Below are positions 1 through 8,318 of a stretch of 56,429 nucleotides of DNA, one piece after another. The translations under genes and the position numbers were made by a program. The notes beneath the pieces are model-generated. The model searched no databases, was not told the DNA's origin, and saw only the letters and a list, made by a program, of their open reading frames with translations. This stretch comes from DASRSS01 sp035765515 (lineage in GTDB: Bacteria; Actinomycetota; Actinomycetes; Mycobacteriales; Jatrophihabitantaceae): positions 1 to 56,429 of the forward strand of contig DASTXN010000084.1 of assembly GCA_035765515.1 (NCBI GenBank), given 5' to 3'. Each line of letters begins with the position of its first letter. Positions within the stretch are counted from its first letter, which is position 1.

Positions 1-2
1 AA

Positions 3-920
3 CTCCCGGACGATCTCGACGTCCTCGTGGGGCAGCAGATCTGCACGGCGGATCGCACCGCCATCTGGCACAGCCTCGCCGCCGATGAACATCGTTCCAC
101 CGCGCTGGTCTATGAGAACGATGATGACCTGTGGAGCATTCACCCGTCGAACCTCGCTGCGGCCATCTTCCGTGAGCCGGAGATCCAGGCGGCCGTCGAA
201 GCCGCGGTCCGGGTTGCCGACGCGGTCACCGTGACTACCGAGTACCTCGCCGACCACGTCCGAACGATGAACTCGAACGTCCACGTGCTGCCGAACTGCA
301 TCGACGCGACGCTGCTGCAGCACGAACGGCCACGTAGCGATCGGGTCACGATCGGTTGGGCCGGCGGCTCCAGCCACAATCCTGACTTCGAGTTCGTCAG
401 GAAGGAGCTGGGTTCGTTCCTGCGCCGCAACCTCGCAGTCGACGTCCACTTCATCGGCATGGACTACCGCAAGGCGGTCGGTCGGCCGGACGGACGGCAC
501 TCCGGCTGGAACGACAACCTGGTCGAGTACCTCACCAAGATCGACTTCGATATCGGCATTGCGCCGCTTGCCTATCACGCCTTCAACAAGGGCAAGAGCG
601 ACCTGAAGGCTCTTGAGTATGCTGCGCTCGGCATCCCGATCGTCGCCGCCGATTACGGCCCGTACACCGACAGCGTGCAGCATGGCGTCACCGGTTTCCT
701 GGTACGCCGTCCGCACGAGTGGGCTCGATACCTGCGCGACCTCGTCAACGACGAGGCGATGCGGCTGGAGATGGGCGAGAACGCGCGCCGCTGGGCAGCC
801 ACCCGCACGATCCAGGGCAACGTCTGGCGTTGGGAAGCGGTTTACCGATCGGTGGTCGACTCACTCGCGTCGTCCGGTGGCGTCCGCACCGCGAACTCGG
901 CTGTCAGCGTCGCGATCTGA
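3..920 (+). CDS. Glycosyltransferase family 4-like, 5' end outside window
   Basis: C-terminal 305 residues of a GT-B fold glycosyltransferase; the frame is open to the left edge, so the apparent ATG at 27 is probably internal. The visible part has an early VYENDDDLW segment. The C-terminal Rossmann half carries GWAGGSSH and the donor-binding stretch KALEYAALGIPIVAADYGPY followed by GVTGFLV, typical of retaining GT4 enzymes that use nucleotide-sugar donors. It would act at the cytoplasmic face on a glycan acceptor; donor and acceptor cannot be told. The gene runs into the 3' end of the convergent gene at 904-2430 with a 17-nt overlap. Family assignment is secure, specificity unknown. Confidence 0.8.
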   Translation, partial: LPDDLDVLVGQQICTADRTAIWHSLAADEHRSTALVYENDDDLWSIHPSNLAAAIFREPEIQAAVEAAVRVADAVTVTTEYLADHVRTMNSNVHVLPNCIDATLLQHERPRSDRVTIGWAGGSSHNPDFEFVRKELGSFLRRNLAVDVHFIGMDYRKAVGRPDGRHSGWNDNLVEYLTKIDFDIGIAPLAYHAFNKGKSDLKALEYAALGIPIVAADYGPYTDSVQHGVTGFLVRRPHEWARYLRDLVNDEAMRLEMGENARRWAATRTIQGNVWRWEAVYRSVVDSLASSGGVRTANSAVSVAI

Positions 921-2430
921 ATCCGGCGAGGTCGAGGCTCAGATCTGCAATCGAGTCCGCGATCAGGTCAGAGTCAAGTGGCCCGGCGTCCAGCGCCTGG
1001 ATAAGCCGAGGTAGAGCGTTCGGGGATACGTCCTTCACGAGGGCAACCGCTCGGGGAATGTCAGATATTGACAGACGTTGCGCCGCGGCGGCCATTTCCG
1101 CAGATCCGCCCAACCCGGCCGCTATTGCGATCGAGGCGCTGAAGACTGCGTCCACAGGCGATAGCCGCTCACTCCTGGCCCGCTGAAGCAGTAGCGAATT
1201 GCCTCCCACGCGGACCTTCTGCCGCGTCGTCTCCCAGTAGATGACGCTTTCAATCGGCAGCAGATCGGCGAGTTCCGCGGCGTTGGCCACGATCTGACCG
1301 GTCGGTTCCAAGACTTCGCAATACGCACGAGCGAGCCGGTCCCAGACCTCCGGTGGTTCGAGCTGCCAACCCTGCTCGAGCAGCACGCGCAGGCCCGGCC
1401 GGTCCACCTCCGGCCACGCCGCCACGAGCTCGGTCAGCGGCAGCACCGTTCCCCGCCAGGTACGCCATAGGCCCATCATGTCCTCAGCCGACGCCGGGGT
1501 CCGCCTCGTCGCGGCGATCGCGATGAAATTTCGTGCCATTCGTTCCGCGTCCGCCGCCGCCGCGTTCCAGCTCGCGCTCAAGACCCGATCAATCCAGGGC
1601 TCGCCGTCCCACGTGTCGGCCGCGCCGCCACTGGGCTCGGATTCGAGAATTCCTGCCATGGAGCAGATCCGGGTGGGCGCGATCGCGGCCACGAGCCGCG
1701 CCCAGCGGCGTACCTCGTCCGAGGGCGACAGGCTCCACCATGTCTCCAGCGCCTGAACGGCCTCGTCGGGCCGCCGGATGGCCAAGGCGGTCGCCATCGC
1801 GACCCGGGCGACGATGGCACGGATCCGGTCGTCATTGCGAGCGCTGAGCACCAGGTCCAACACCCGCGCCAATGCGGCGTCGTGCTCGCCGGCCCAGGCG
1901 AGGCAGATGGCCTCAAGGAGTCGTTCCGGCATCGCCGGCGAGGCGGTGCCGCGGGCCCTTTCCCGACGGTGGACGACCTCGCGCAACCAGTCCGTCGCCT
2001 GGCTGTTCGGCGGCGCAGCCAGTCCAGCCAGGCACGCGGAAGGTTCGGCGTCTGCGAGCTGCGGGGCGAGGACAAGATCCGCCCAGGTCGGCAGATGATC
2101 CGCCCGCCAGAACCGGTTTCCGGCTGGCGCGAAGACGTTCGGCACCAGGCCCGCGGAATTTGCACGGACTACTAATTCCGGCATTCCGGCGCGAATGACG
2201 CCCGCAGCTTGTGCGGTCATCAACTCGCCGGCGCAGAGCAGCACCATGCCGGGCGATCGGCTTCCGTCGCTCGTGCGGGACACGATCTGGAGCAGATCAA
2301 GGTCCGGCTGGGCGACGGGCGTGACAGAGATTGGGCTGAGTTCGTTCTCAAGAACGCTTCGGCGCGTCCGATCGAGTGATAGTGGGTCCGCCACATCCAG
2401 CACTGCAACCGCAATCTCTGGGAAAGGCAC
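904..2430 (-). CDS. Unknown 508-residue helical protein in glycan region
   Basis: I do not recognise this protein. The frame is open to 2727, but the upstream part lies opposite the WavE-like gene. GTG 2430 is chosen because a TAGAGT box ends 7 nt before it, a typical leaderless actinobacterial start. About 120 N-terminal residues alternate strand and helix (AVAVLDVADPLSLD, then PGMVLLCAGELM), recalling a Rossmann-type or glycosyltransferase-like domain. The remainder is Ala/Arg/Trp-rich and helical, with patterns such as AWAGEHDAALARVL that resemble degenerate TPR-like repeats. No signal peptide or membrane segment is seen. The context (glycosyltransferases on both sides) suggests a role in glycan assembly, but that is inference. 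Confidence 0.6.
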   Translation of the reverse strand: MPFPEIAVAVLDVADPLSLDRTRRSVLENELSPISVTPVAQPDLDLLQIVSRTSDGSRSPGMVLLCAGELMTAQAAGVIRAGMPELVVRANSAGLVPNVFAPAGNRFWRADHLPTWADLVLAPQLADAEPSACLAGLAAPPNSQATDWLREVVHRRERARGTASPAMPERLLEAICLAWAGEHDAALARVLDLVLSARNDDRIRAIVARVAMATALAIRRPDEAVQALETWWSLSPSDEVRRWARLVAAIAPTRICSMAGILESEPSGGAADTWDGEPWIDRVLSASWNAAAADAERMARNFIAIAATRRTPASAEDMMGLWRTWRGTVLPLTELVAAWPEVDRPGLRVLLEQGWQLEPPEVWDRLARAYCEVLEPTGQIVANAAELADLLPIESVIYWETTRQKVRVGGNSLLLQRARSERLSPVDAVFSASIAIAAGLGGSAEMAAAAQRLSISDIPRAVALVKDVSPNALPRLIQALDAGPLDSDLIADSIADLSLDLAGFRSRR

Positions 2431-2437
2431 GGACCCC

Positions 2438-2443
2438 ACTCTA
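2438..2443 (-). promoter_or_regulatory. -10 box (TAGAGT) giving a leaderless start
   Basis: On the minus strand TAGAGT is followed by 7 nt and then GTG 2430. This fits the actinobacterial TANNNT -10 with transcription starting at the start codon. No convincing -35 was identified. Confidence 0.4.
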
Positions 2444-2490
2444 GAACGCTGGACTGAATGCGAGGTGGAGCCGTGCTGGGGAGCGAGGAC

Positions 2491-3336
2491 GTGAGTGTCG
2501 TCCTTGCCGGGCCTATCTCGAGACACACGCAGCCGGCCATTGCAGCTGTCCGGCGTTGGCTTCCGGAGGCGGAACTCATCGTCTCGAGTTGGCGGGGCAC
2601 GGTGCCAGCCGACCTCGATGCCGACGAGGTAGTGGAGAGCGACGATCCCGGAAGCCCGAGCGGCCACAACACCAACCGGATGTTGCGCTCGGTGCGACGC
2701 GGGGTCGAACGTGCGACGCGCCCACACATCCTGCGCCTGCGGTCGGACGCCCTACTCCGCGGCACCGGCTTCATCGACTGGTGGGACTTCGAGCCACCGA
2801 GATCTTCGGCATTCGCGGCGTTTTCGCGACGCATCCTGACGATCAACGTCGCGGTACGTCCGTCGGACAGATCGCCAGGCCTGCTGTATCACCCGTCCGA
2901 CTGCGTCCACTTCGGACTCACCGACGACATCCAGCGGCTCTGGGCGACGGACGAGATCGACGAGGTGGCCAATGCCGGCCACGCGCGCTGCCGTCACGGC
3001 CGCAACGTTGGGCTGCCGCGTCACACCAACGAGCAGGCGCTCTGGATCGGATGCTTGCGTTCGTTCGGCCATGCGATCGACTACTGCTCGGCGCTCGCGA
3101 TGGGACAACGCGCCAAGACGGACTCCGAACTGGGCATCGTGAACAACTTCCTCGTTCTCGAGCCGTGGCAGTTCGGCATTCTTCTGCCCAAGCTCCAGCA
3201 CGAGGTGGTCTCGCTCGGCGCCGTCGGGATCCGGATGTGGCTCTCGGACTGGCGACGAGTCCAGGAGCAGGCCGCCGAAGCGACCCCGTCATACCGGGTG
3301 AACGCGCCCGAACCGGCCGGAGTGGGTTCGGCATGA
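2491..3336 (+). CDS. WavE-like polysaccharide glycosyltransferase
   Basis: A 281-residue protein of the WavE lipopolysaccharide-synthesis type. The N-terminal VSVVLAGPISRHT, then VRRWLPEAELIVSSWRG, then a DxDEVVESDDPG segment and NTNRMLRSVRRG followed by HILRLRSDALL match the family pattern of a GT-A-like fold. I prefer GTG 2491, which has GGGGAG at 2478-2483 at good spacing and starts just before the conserved strand; ATG 2458 is an in-frame alternative without a clear ribosome site. Its stop overlaps the next start (ATGA at 3333), so it opens a six-gene translationally coupled operon for glycan modification. The sugar transferred is unknown. Confidence 0.7.
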   Translation: MSVVLAGPISRHTQPAIAAVRRWLPEAELIVSSWRGTVPADLDADEVVESDDPGSPSGHNTNRMLRSVRRGVERATRPHILRLRSDALLRGTGFIDWWDFEPPRSSAFAAFSRRILTINVAVRPSDRSPGLLYHPSDCVHFGLTDDIQRLWATDEIDEVANAGHARCRHGRNVGLPRHTNEQALWIGCLRSFGHAIDYCSALAMGQRAKTDSELGIVNNFLVLEPWQFGILLPKLQHEVVSLGAVGIRMWLSDWRRVQEQAAEATPSYRVNAPEPAGVGSA

Positions 3337-3956
3337 AACTACTGGCCCACCGCGGTTTCTGGACCGACGGCCCCGAGTGCAATTCCCTCGCCGCTCTCCT
3401 GGCCGCCGGCAAGCGCGGATACGGCGTCGAAACGGACATCCGCGATCAGGGCGGCGAAATAGTTGTCTCGCACGACATGCCTGCCGCTGCGGCGATGACC
3501 CTACGTGACCTGCTCGCCGCCGCAGGCCCTCTTGCCCACCCGCTGGCCCTCAACGTGAAGGCGGACGGGCTCGCGGCGGCGACCGCAGCGCTGCTGGCAG
3601 AGTACGAAGTGCTGAACGCCTTCGTGTTCGACATGTCGATACCGGACCACCTCGCATGGATCACGGCCGGCGTTGCCACGCTCACGCGCTGGTCCGACAT
3701 CGAACCGTCTCCCGTACTGGACGAGGCATCTGCCGGCATCTGGCTCGACTCGATGCACCGTGACCTCTGGTGGGACCCGGCAGAGCTGGAAGCGGTCGTG
3801 CAGTCCGGTCGTCTCGTCGCGTTCGTATCTCCCGAACTGCACGGCCGCGAGCACCTCGCGGTCTGGAATCACATTCGCGAGCACGGCTGGGACCGCCGCG
3901 ACACCGTGCTGCTGTGCACCGATTTTCCTGATTTGGCAGAGAGGTTCTTCGCATGA
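3333..3956 (+). CDS. Glycerophosphodiester phosphodiesterase-like protein
   Basis: A short (207-residue) TIM-barrel protein of the GDPD/PI-PLC-like group. The catalytic His-Arg pair is in LLAHRGFW (H6, R7), and the metal and second-His residues in the VETDIRD and IVVSHD strands (about E33, D35, H47). Classical GDPDs are around 240-300 residues, so this is a compact version of the kind found inside polysaccharide clusters. It is coupled to its neighbours by 4-nt overlaps at both ends. The likely reaction is hydrolysis or transfer of a phosphodiester on a glycan precursor; the substrate is not known. No signal peptide, so cytoplasmic. Confidence 0.7.
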   Translation: MKLLAHRGFWTDGPECNSLAALLAAGKRGYGVETDIRDQGGEIVVSHDMPAAAAMTLRDLLAAAGPLAHPLALNVKADGLAAATAALLAEYEVLNAFVFDMSIPDHLAWITAGVATLTRWSDIEPSPVLDEASAGIWLDSMHRDLWWDPAELEAVVQSGRLVAFVSPELHGREHLAVWNHIREHGWDRRDTVLLCTDFPDLAERFFA

Positions 3957-4585
3957 CGATCCGTGCAGTCGTGTTCGACATGGACGGCGTGCTGGTCGAT
4001 GCACGCGAATGGCACTACGAGGCCCTGAACCGCGCGCTGGCCCACGTCGGTTGCGCCATCTCACGATTCGACCACCTAGTCACCTATGACGGCCTGCCGA
4101 CGCGGGACAAGCTGGAGATGCTGACACTCGAGCACGGTTTGCCCAGGTCACTGCACGGCTTCCTAAACGGCCTGAAGCAGCGATACACGATGGACATCGT
4201 GGCGACGCAGTGCCGGCCGACCTTCGCCCACGAATACGCGTTGAGCCGGTTACGCCACGACGGTCTGCGGCTGGCCGTCGCCAGCAACTCGGTCCGGCCG
4301 TCCGTCGAGGCGATCATGGACAAGACGGCCCTCGCCACGCACCTGGAGTTCACGCTCAGCAATGAGGATGTGACGCGGGCCAAGCCCGATCCGGAGATCT
4401 ACCTTCAGGCCATTGAGCGATTGCGCCTGACCCCGCGCGAGGTGCTTGTCGTCGAGGACAACGACAAGGGCGTGCGGGCCGCGACGACGGCCGGCGCTCA
4501 TGTTCTCACTGTCCGCGGCCCGGGTGATGTCACCTACGAGGCCATCTGCGCCGAGATGCGCTTCGCTTCGGGGCACGCCGCGTGA
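3953..4585 (+). CDS. HAD-family phosphatase, beta-phosphoglucomutase-like
   Basis: A 210-residue HAD subfamily IA hydrolase. Motif I is FDMDGVLVD with nucleophile D9 and acid/base D11; motif II is AVASNS (S111); motif III is the Lys of RAKPDPEIY (K144); motif IV is VVEDNDKG (E168, D169). The alpha-helical cap lies between residues 15 and 85. Such enzymes dephosphorylate, or isomerise, small phosphorylated sugars or polyols. Position between a GDPD-like protein and a nucleotidyltransferase in a coupled operon suggests it prepares or recycles a phosphorylated precursor of an activated glycan substituent. That pathway role is inferred. Confidence 0.85.
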   Translation: MTIRAVVFDMDGVLVDAREWHYEALNRALAHVGCAISRFDHLVTYDGLPTRDKLEMLTLEHGLPRSLHGFLNGLKQRYTMDIVATQCRPTFAHEYALSRLRHDGLRLAVASNSVRPSVEAIMDKTALATHLEFTLSNEDVTRAKPDPEIYLQAIERLRLTPREVLVVEDNDKGVRAATTAGAHVLTVRGPGDVTYEAICAEMRFASGHAA

Positions 4586-5346
4586 AGACCCTCCTTCTCT
4601 GCGCGGGCGGCGACAGCGCATTTGCCGATCCGACTTATCACTATCCGAAGAACCTGGTCGAGGTCGGCGGCCAGCCCCTGGTTCAACATGCCATCGACAA
4701 CCTGGGTTCGCTCGCGCATGACGGCCGCCTGGTCGTGGTGCTGCGCAAGGACGAGGCGCGGGCCTTTCACACCCCGCGCGTCGTGCGTCTGATCCAACCC
4801 ACGGCGCAGGTCGTCCTCGCAGGGACGACGAGCGGCGCGGCGAGTAGCGCGCTGCTCGCGGTCGAGGAGGTGGACTCGGACGAGCCGTTGCTCGTCTGCA
4901 ACGGCGATCAGGTGCTCGACCTGGACCTGCCTGCGGTGGTCGCCCGATTCGAGGCGGACGGGCTGGACGCTGGCGTCGTCACGTTCGAGGCCGTCCATCC
5001 GCGATGGAGCTATGTCCGTACCGAAGCCGGCCTGGTGGTGGAGGCCAGTGAGAAGCGGCCCATCAGCACCTGCGCGACCGCGGGCTTCTATTGGTTCCGC
5101 CGTGCGGGTGACTTCTTCGCCGCGACGATGGCGATGATCTGCAAGGGGGGCGCGGTTGAAGGGGCGTACTACGTGTGCCCCGCTCTCAACGAACTGGTGC
5201 TCGACGGAAAGCGGATCGGCATCCACCCGATCGAGCGCGAGCGCTACTTCTCGCTTCACAACCCCGCCGGCGTCGCCGTCTACGAGAGGTTCCTGTCCCA
5301 CCAACGGCCCGGCCGGCTCGCGTCCGTGCGCGAGTTCAGTCGCTGA
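4582..5346 (+). CDS. Nucleotidyltransferase, sugar-1-phosphate type (first paralog)
   Basis: A 254-residue NTP-transferase-fold protein starting at GTG 4582 inside the previous stop (GTGA). The N-terminal LLLCAGGDSAF is a variant of the usual GGxGxRF loop, followed by YPKNLVEVGGQPLVQHAI with the conserved Pro-Lys. LLVCNGDQVLDLDL holds the metal-binding Asp. The block PRWSYVRTE, then EKRPISTCATAGFYWFRR, parallels the second paralog at 5720. It probably links a nucleotide to a phosphorylated small molecule. The missing Arg in the first loop suggests either an unusual substrate or reduced activity. Confidence 0.75.
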   Translation: MKTLLLCAGGDSAFADPTYHYPKNLVEVGGQPLVQHAIDNLGSLAHDGRLVVVLRKDEARAFHTPRVVRLIQPTAQVVLAGTTSGAASSALLAVEEVDSDEPLLVCNGDQVLDLDLPAVVARFEADGLDAGVVTFEAVHPRWSYVRTEAGLVVEASEKRPISTCATAGFYWFRRAGDFFAATMAMICKGGAVEGAYYVCPALNELVLDGKRIGIHPIERERYFSLHNPAGVAVYERFLSHQRPGRLASVREFSR

Positions 5347-5372
5347 CTGTCGTTCGTCGAGCCCGAATCGAG

Positions 5373-5723
5373 ATGGCGATGACCCAGACGTACCGCTTGG
5401 ACGACATGGTAGGCGGCTGGTTCGTCGGCGCGTTCGAGCCCGCCGCGCTGCATTGTGACGCGGCCGAGTTCGGCGTGAAGCGCTACCGGGCCGGCGATGT
5501 GGAAGCGGCGCACTACCACCGGGAGGGGACGGAAGTCACCCTCATCCTGGACGGCCGCGCGCGGATGTGCGGCCGAGAGGTGAGCTCGGGCGACATCCTG
5601 GTGCTGGAGCCGGGAACCGTGACCGGCTTTCGCGCGATCACGGACGTGACCACCGTTGTCGTCAAGACGCCGTCGGTCCCGGGTGACAAGTATCTCGTTT
5701 CGGATGAGGAGATCGGTCGATGA
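5373..5723 (+). CDS. Small single-domain cupin protein
   Basis: A 116-residue cupin. Motif 1 is complete: G, five residues, HYH, four residues, E, six residues, G (GDVEAAHYHREG to ILDG), giving a His2-Glu metal site. Motif 2 (GDILVLEPGTVTGF) keeps G and PG but lacks the usual second-motif His. ATG 5373 is chosen; ATG 5379 two codons later is possible. Its end overlaps the next nucleotidyltransferase (ATGA, 5720). Single-domain cupins in glycan operons are often epimerases, isomerases or ligand sensors. Which applies here cannot be decided. Confidence 0.75.
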   Translation: MAMTQTYRLDDMVGGWFVGAFEPAALHCDAAEFGVKRYRAGDVEAAHYHREGTEVTLILDGRARMCGREVSSGDILVLEPGTVTGFRAITDVTTVVVKTPSVPGDKYLVSDEEIGR

Positions 5724-6460
5724 GCGAGATTCTGCAGATCGTCATACCGATGGCCGGACGCGGGACGCGCTTCACGTCGGCCGGATACGAGCAACCGAAG
5801 CCGTTGATCGACGTCGTCGGCAAGCCGATGATCGAACGGGTCATCGAGAATCTGACACCGCGCCGCCGCCACCGCTTCGTCTTCATCGTGCAGCGCGACC
5901 ATCTGGACCGCCACGGCATCGGCGAACTCCTGGCCCGCGAGACGGAGTCATCGGTGATCGTGCCACTGGACGCGATCACCGCGGGAGCGGCCTGCACGGT
6001 CCTCGAAGCGCGAGCCGAGCTCGATCCCGACCAGCCGCTGATGATCGCCAACTGCGATCAATGGCTCGACATAGACATCGACGACTACCTCGCGGCATCG
6101 GATTTCCCAGGCACTGACGGATTGATCATGACGATGCCCGCCAGTGACCCGAAATGGAGCTACGTCGGCTTGGACAGCCAGGGCCTGGTGACCAGAGTCG
6201 TCGAGAAGCAGGTGATCTCCGACCATGCCACAGTCGGTGTCTACAACTTCGCAGCCACACGCCTGTTCCTCGATGCAGCCGACCAGATGATCGCTGCCGA
6301 CAAACGCGTCAACGGCGAGTTCTACGTTGCTCCGGTGTACAACGAATTGATCGCCGGCGGGGCCGCGATCGGAGTCCGCGACATCGGGTCTGCAATGTGG
6401 GGACTGGGGACCCCGGCCGATCTCGAAGCGTTCCTCGCTGCTCGCCTCATCACGGCCTGA
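5720..6460 (+). CDS. Nucleotidyltransferase, sugar-1-phosphate type (second paralog)
   Basis: A 246-residue NTP transferase with the canonical loop IPMAGRGTRF, then EQPKPLIDVVGKPMIERVI, and metal-site strand IANCDQWLDIDIDDYL. The segment DPKWSYVGLD followed by EKQVISDHATVGVYNF matches the paralog at 4582, so the two arose by duplication or are two steps of one pathway. The C-terminal YVAPVYNELI and GLGTPADLEAFL complete the fold. It ends the coupled operon 2491-6460. The likely reaction is transfer of CMP, UMP or another NMP to a phosphorylated sugar or polyol. The 24-nt gap to the convergent gene at 6485 holds no obvious terminator. Confidence 0.8.
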   Translation: MSEILQIVIPMAGRGTRFTSAGYEQPKPLIDVVGKPMIERVIENLTPRRRHRFVFIVQRDHLDRHGIGELLARETESSVIVPLDAITAGAACTVLEARAELDPDQPLMIANCDQWLDIDIDDYLAASDFPGTDGLIMTMPASDPKWSYVGLDSQGLVTRVVEKQVISDHATVGVYNFAATRLFLDAADQMIAADKRVNGEFYVAPVYNELIAGGAAIGVRDIGSAMWGLGTPADLEAFLAARLITA

Positions 6461-6484
6461 TCGGGCCGAACGGATCCGAGCGCT

Positions 6485-8107
6485 TCACCAGAGGTCGGGG
6501 ACCCCAGCCGTGCCCTGACCCAGCTGGTTCCAGATCCACGTCACCTCGGGCAGGTGCACGAACTTCGCACCGACCGCCAGCAGCTTAAGGAACAGCCCGT
6601 AGTCGTCCCAGACCGTGCCCGGCGCGCACTCGAACCCGCCCACCTTCTGTACCAGGTCGGTTCGCGCCAGAACGGTGTTCGGGATGTACGGCGCCCGCCG
6701 GAGTTCGTCGGCGTCGAACGGCATTCCGAATCGCAGTGCGGGTATTCCGGAGCGAGCCTTCGCCTCAGCGCGCGGCATCGGGTAGACGACGTCCGCGTCG
6801 TTCTCCACGGCACACGCGTGCAGCTTCGACAGATGCTCGGGAAGGAAGGCGTCGTCGTCGTCGAGGAAGGCGACCCACTCGGTGTTCACCTTCTCGATCG
6901 CACGGTTCTTCGTCGCAGCCGCGCCCGTCTTGCGGTGATCCCACTCCACGACGACGGCCGCCGGAGACAGGGTCTGCGCGATCACACTGTCCAGGGCCCT
7001 GCGCAGAAGCTTCACGCGCGGCGGGATGGTCGCGATGACGACCGTGATCGAGTCGTCCGCTCGAGGCGGCGCCGTCACGTCCGACCGCATCGGAGCGGGC
7101 TGGACGGGCGGAGTGGACGTCGGTGCATCGGCGGCGGGCCGGCGTATCGCGGCCACAGCGCGGCGCGGTTGCTTGATCTCGCTCGCCAGGCCTCGCTCGG
7201 AGAGCACATGCGCCAAGCACTGGCTTACCTGACCGCGGACTTCGACTTCCTGCTCCAAGACGATCGCTCGCGCCGGTTCGAACGCGGCATCTGCCGAATC
7301 GAAGTCCATGACGGACAGGGCGATGCGGTCGAGCACGCTGAGCATCGAGGCATCGGTCTCGTCGAACTGGAAGCCGTCCGGCAGCGCCAGGTCGACGCTG
7401 TTGCCCGCGGCGCCGCGACGTCCGGTGACGACGACACAGCCGGCGGCCAGTGCCTCGCGCGGGAGCCGGGTTCGCCCGGCATGTGCGCCGAAGTCCACAT
7501 AGATCTTCGAGTAGGCCATCAGCTCGGCGACGTCGTCGCGGCTGAGCCCCGTGACCGGCACCCACTGCAGCACACCCTGCGAGGCTGCAATCAGCTGCGG
7601 AGTGAACGCGTCGGTGGCATCGGCGTTGTAGAGGACCGTGTTGAGCTTCTCGGCCGGCATCATGGCGCTCGCGCGGTCGACGAAGCTGCGGGCGACGTAG
7701 TCACCGACCAGCTTCGCCTCGACCCCGCGTTCGGCAAGGAAGCGGCGGGCGTACTCGGACTGGGCCAAGTGGATCGCGCCCGGAACCGCGAGCGCGCGCT
7801 CGACCTCGGCCTCGGCAGCGGGATCCAGCCGCAGCCACCAGACGAGCTTGTGTGCCGCGCCCAGATGCTCCAGAGCCGCGACGTCGGTGTGCGCCGCGAG
7901 CGCGAGCACGTCCGGGCCGTCGGCGACGTCCTGGTCGTTGCGCAGCCCATAGGGCCGGAAGGCGGACGGGACGGCGCCGAAGATCGGGTCGCCGCCGTAG
8001 GCGATCCGGGTGTCGTAGCCCAGCGTCGCGGCCGCGCGGCCGAACTGGTGCAGCGACTCGGCCGACCCGCTGGGCTCGTCGGAGGGGCAGACGATGTGAA
8101 TACGCAC
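6485..8107 (-). CDS. Two-domain glycosyltransferase (GT-B-like plus GT2)
   Basis: A 540-residue protein with GTG start at 8107. Residues 1 to about 310 look like a GT-B fold (IHIVCPSDEPSGSAESLHQ at the start; TRLPREALAAGCVVVTGRRG in the donor half). A Pro/Ala-rich linker (about 315-350) follows, then a GT2 GT-A domain with ITVVIATIPPR, AFLDDDDAFLPEHL (DxD-type metal site) and GTVWDDYGLF. It would add sugars with two active sites from one chain. A sigma-28-like promoter lies directly upstream with its -10 exactly 8 nt before the GTG, so it is probably leaderless and co-expressed with flagellar genes. A role in flagellin or filament glycosylation is inferred. Confidence 0.78.
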   Translation of the reverse strand: MRIHIVCPSDEPSGSAESLHQFGRAAATLGYDTRIAYGGDPIFGAVPSAFRPYGLRNDQDVADGPDVLALAAHTDVAALEHLGAAHKLVWWLRLDPAAEAEVERALAVPGAIHLAQSEYARRFLAERGVEAKLVGDYVARSFVDRASAMMPAEKLNTVLYNADATDAFTPQLIAASQGVLQWVPVTGLSRDDVAELMAYSKIYVDFGAHAGRTRLPREALAAGCVVVTGRRGAAGNSVDLALPDGFQFDETDASMLSVLDRIALSVMDFDSADAAFEPARAIVLEQEVEVRGQVSQCLAHVLSERGLASEIKQPRRAVAAIRRPAADAPTSTPPVQPAPMRSDVTAPPRADDSITVVIATIPPRVKLLRRALDSVIAQTLSPAAVVVEWDHRKTGAAATKNRAIEKVNTEWVAFLDDDDAFLPEHLSKLHACAVENDADVVYPMPRAEAKARSGIPALRFGMPFDADELRRAPYIPNTVLARTDLVQKVGGFECAPGTVWDDYGLFLKLLAVGAKFVHLPEVTWIWNQLGQGTAGVPDLW

Positions 8108-8115
8108 GGCTTAAC

Positions 8116-8142
8116 CCATCGGCCGGGCCGCGGCGCAGTTGA
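8116..8142 (-). promoter_or_regulatory. Sigma-28-type promoter for the glycosyltransferase at 6485-8107
   Basis: Minus-strand TCAA (8142-8139), 15 nt, GCCGATGG (8123-8116), then 8 nt to GTG 8107. It matches the FliA consensus TAAA-N15-GCCGATAA at 9 of 12 positions with exact spacing. It predicts a leaderless transcript. Confidence 0.6.
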
Positions 8143-8211
8143 GATCGCGATCTCCCCGCCGGGTGACGGACCAGCCGCTTCGGCCAGGTAAAAACAATGT
8201 GAGCTGACGGC

Positions 8212-8238
8212 TAAAGGTCGTCCCGGGGCGGTCGATCC
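8212..8238 (+). promoter_or_regulatory. Sigma-28-type promoter for the flgB operon
   Basis: TAAA (8212-8215), 15 nt, GTCGATCC (8231-8238). The -35 is perfect (CTAAAG context); the -10 keeps G and CGAT of GCCGATAA. The leader to GTG 8319 is about 75 nt. It is the weakest -10 of the seven sites in the window, but lies divergent to another such site at 8116-8142. Confidence 0.5.
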
Positions 8239-8318
8239 CACTCCCTGAGCACGGATAGCTCGACCATGCAGCCGACGGACCGGCGGTACCAAGCGTTTTC
8301 AGCGCCGGAGGTCTATCC

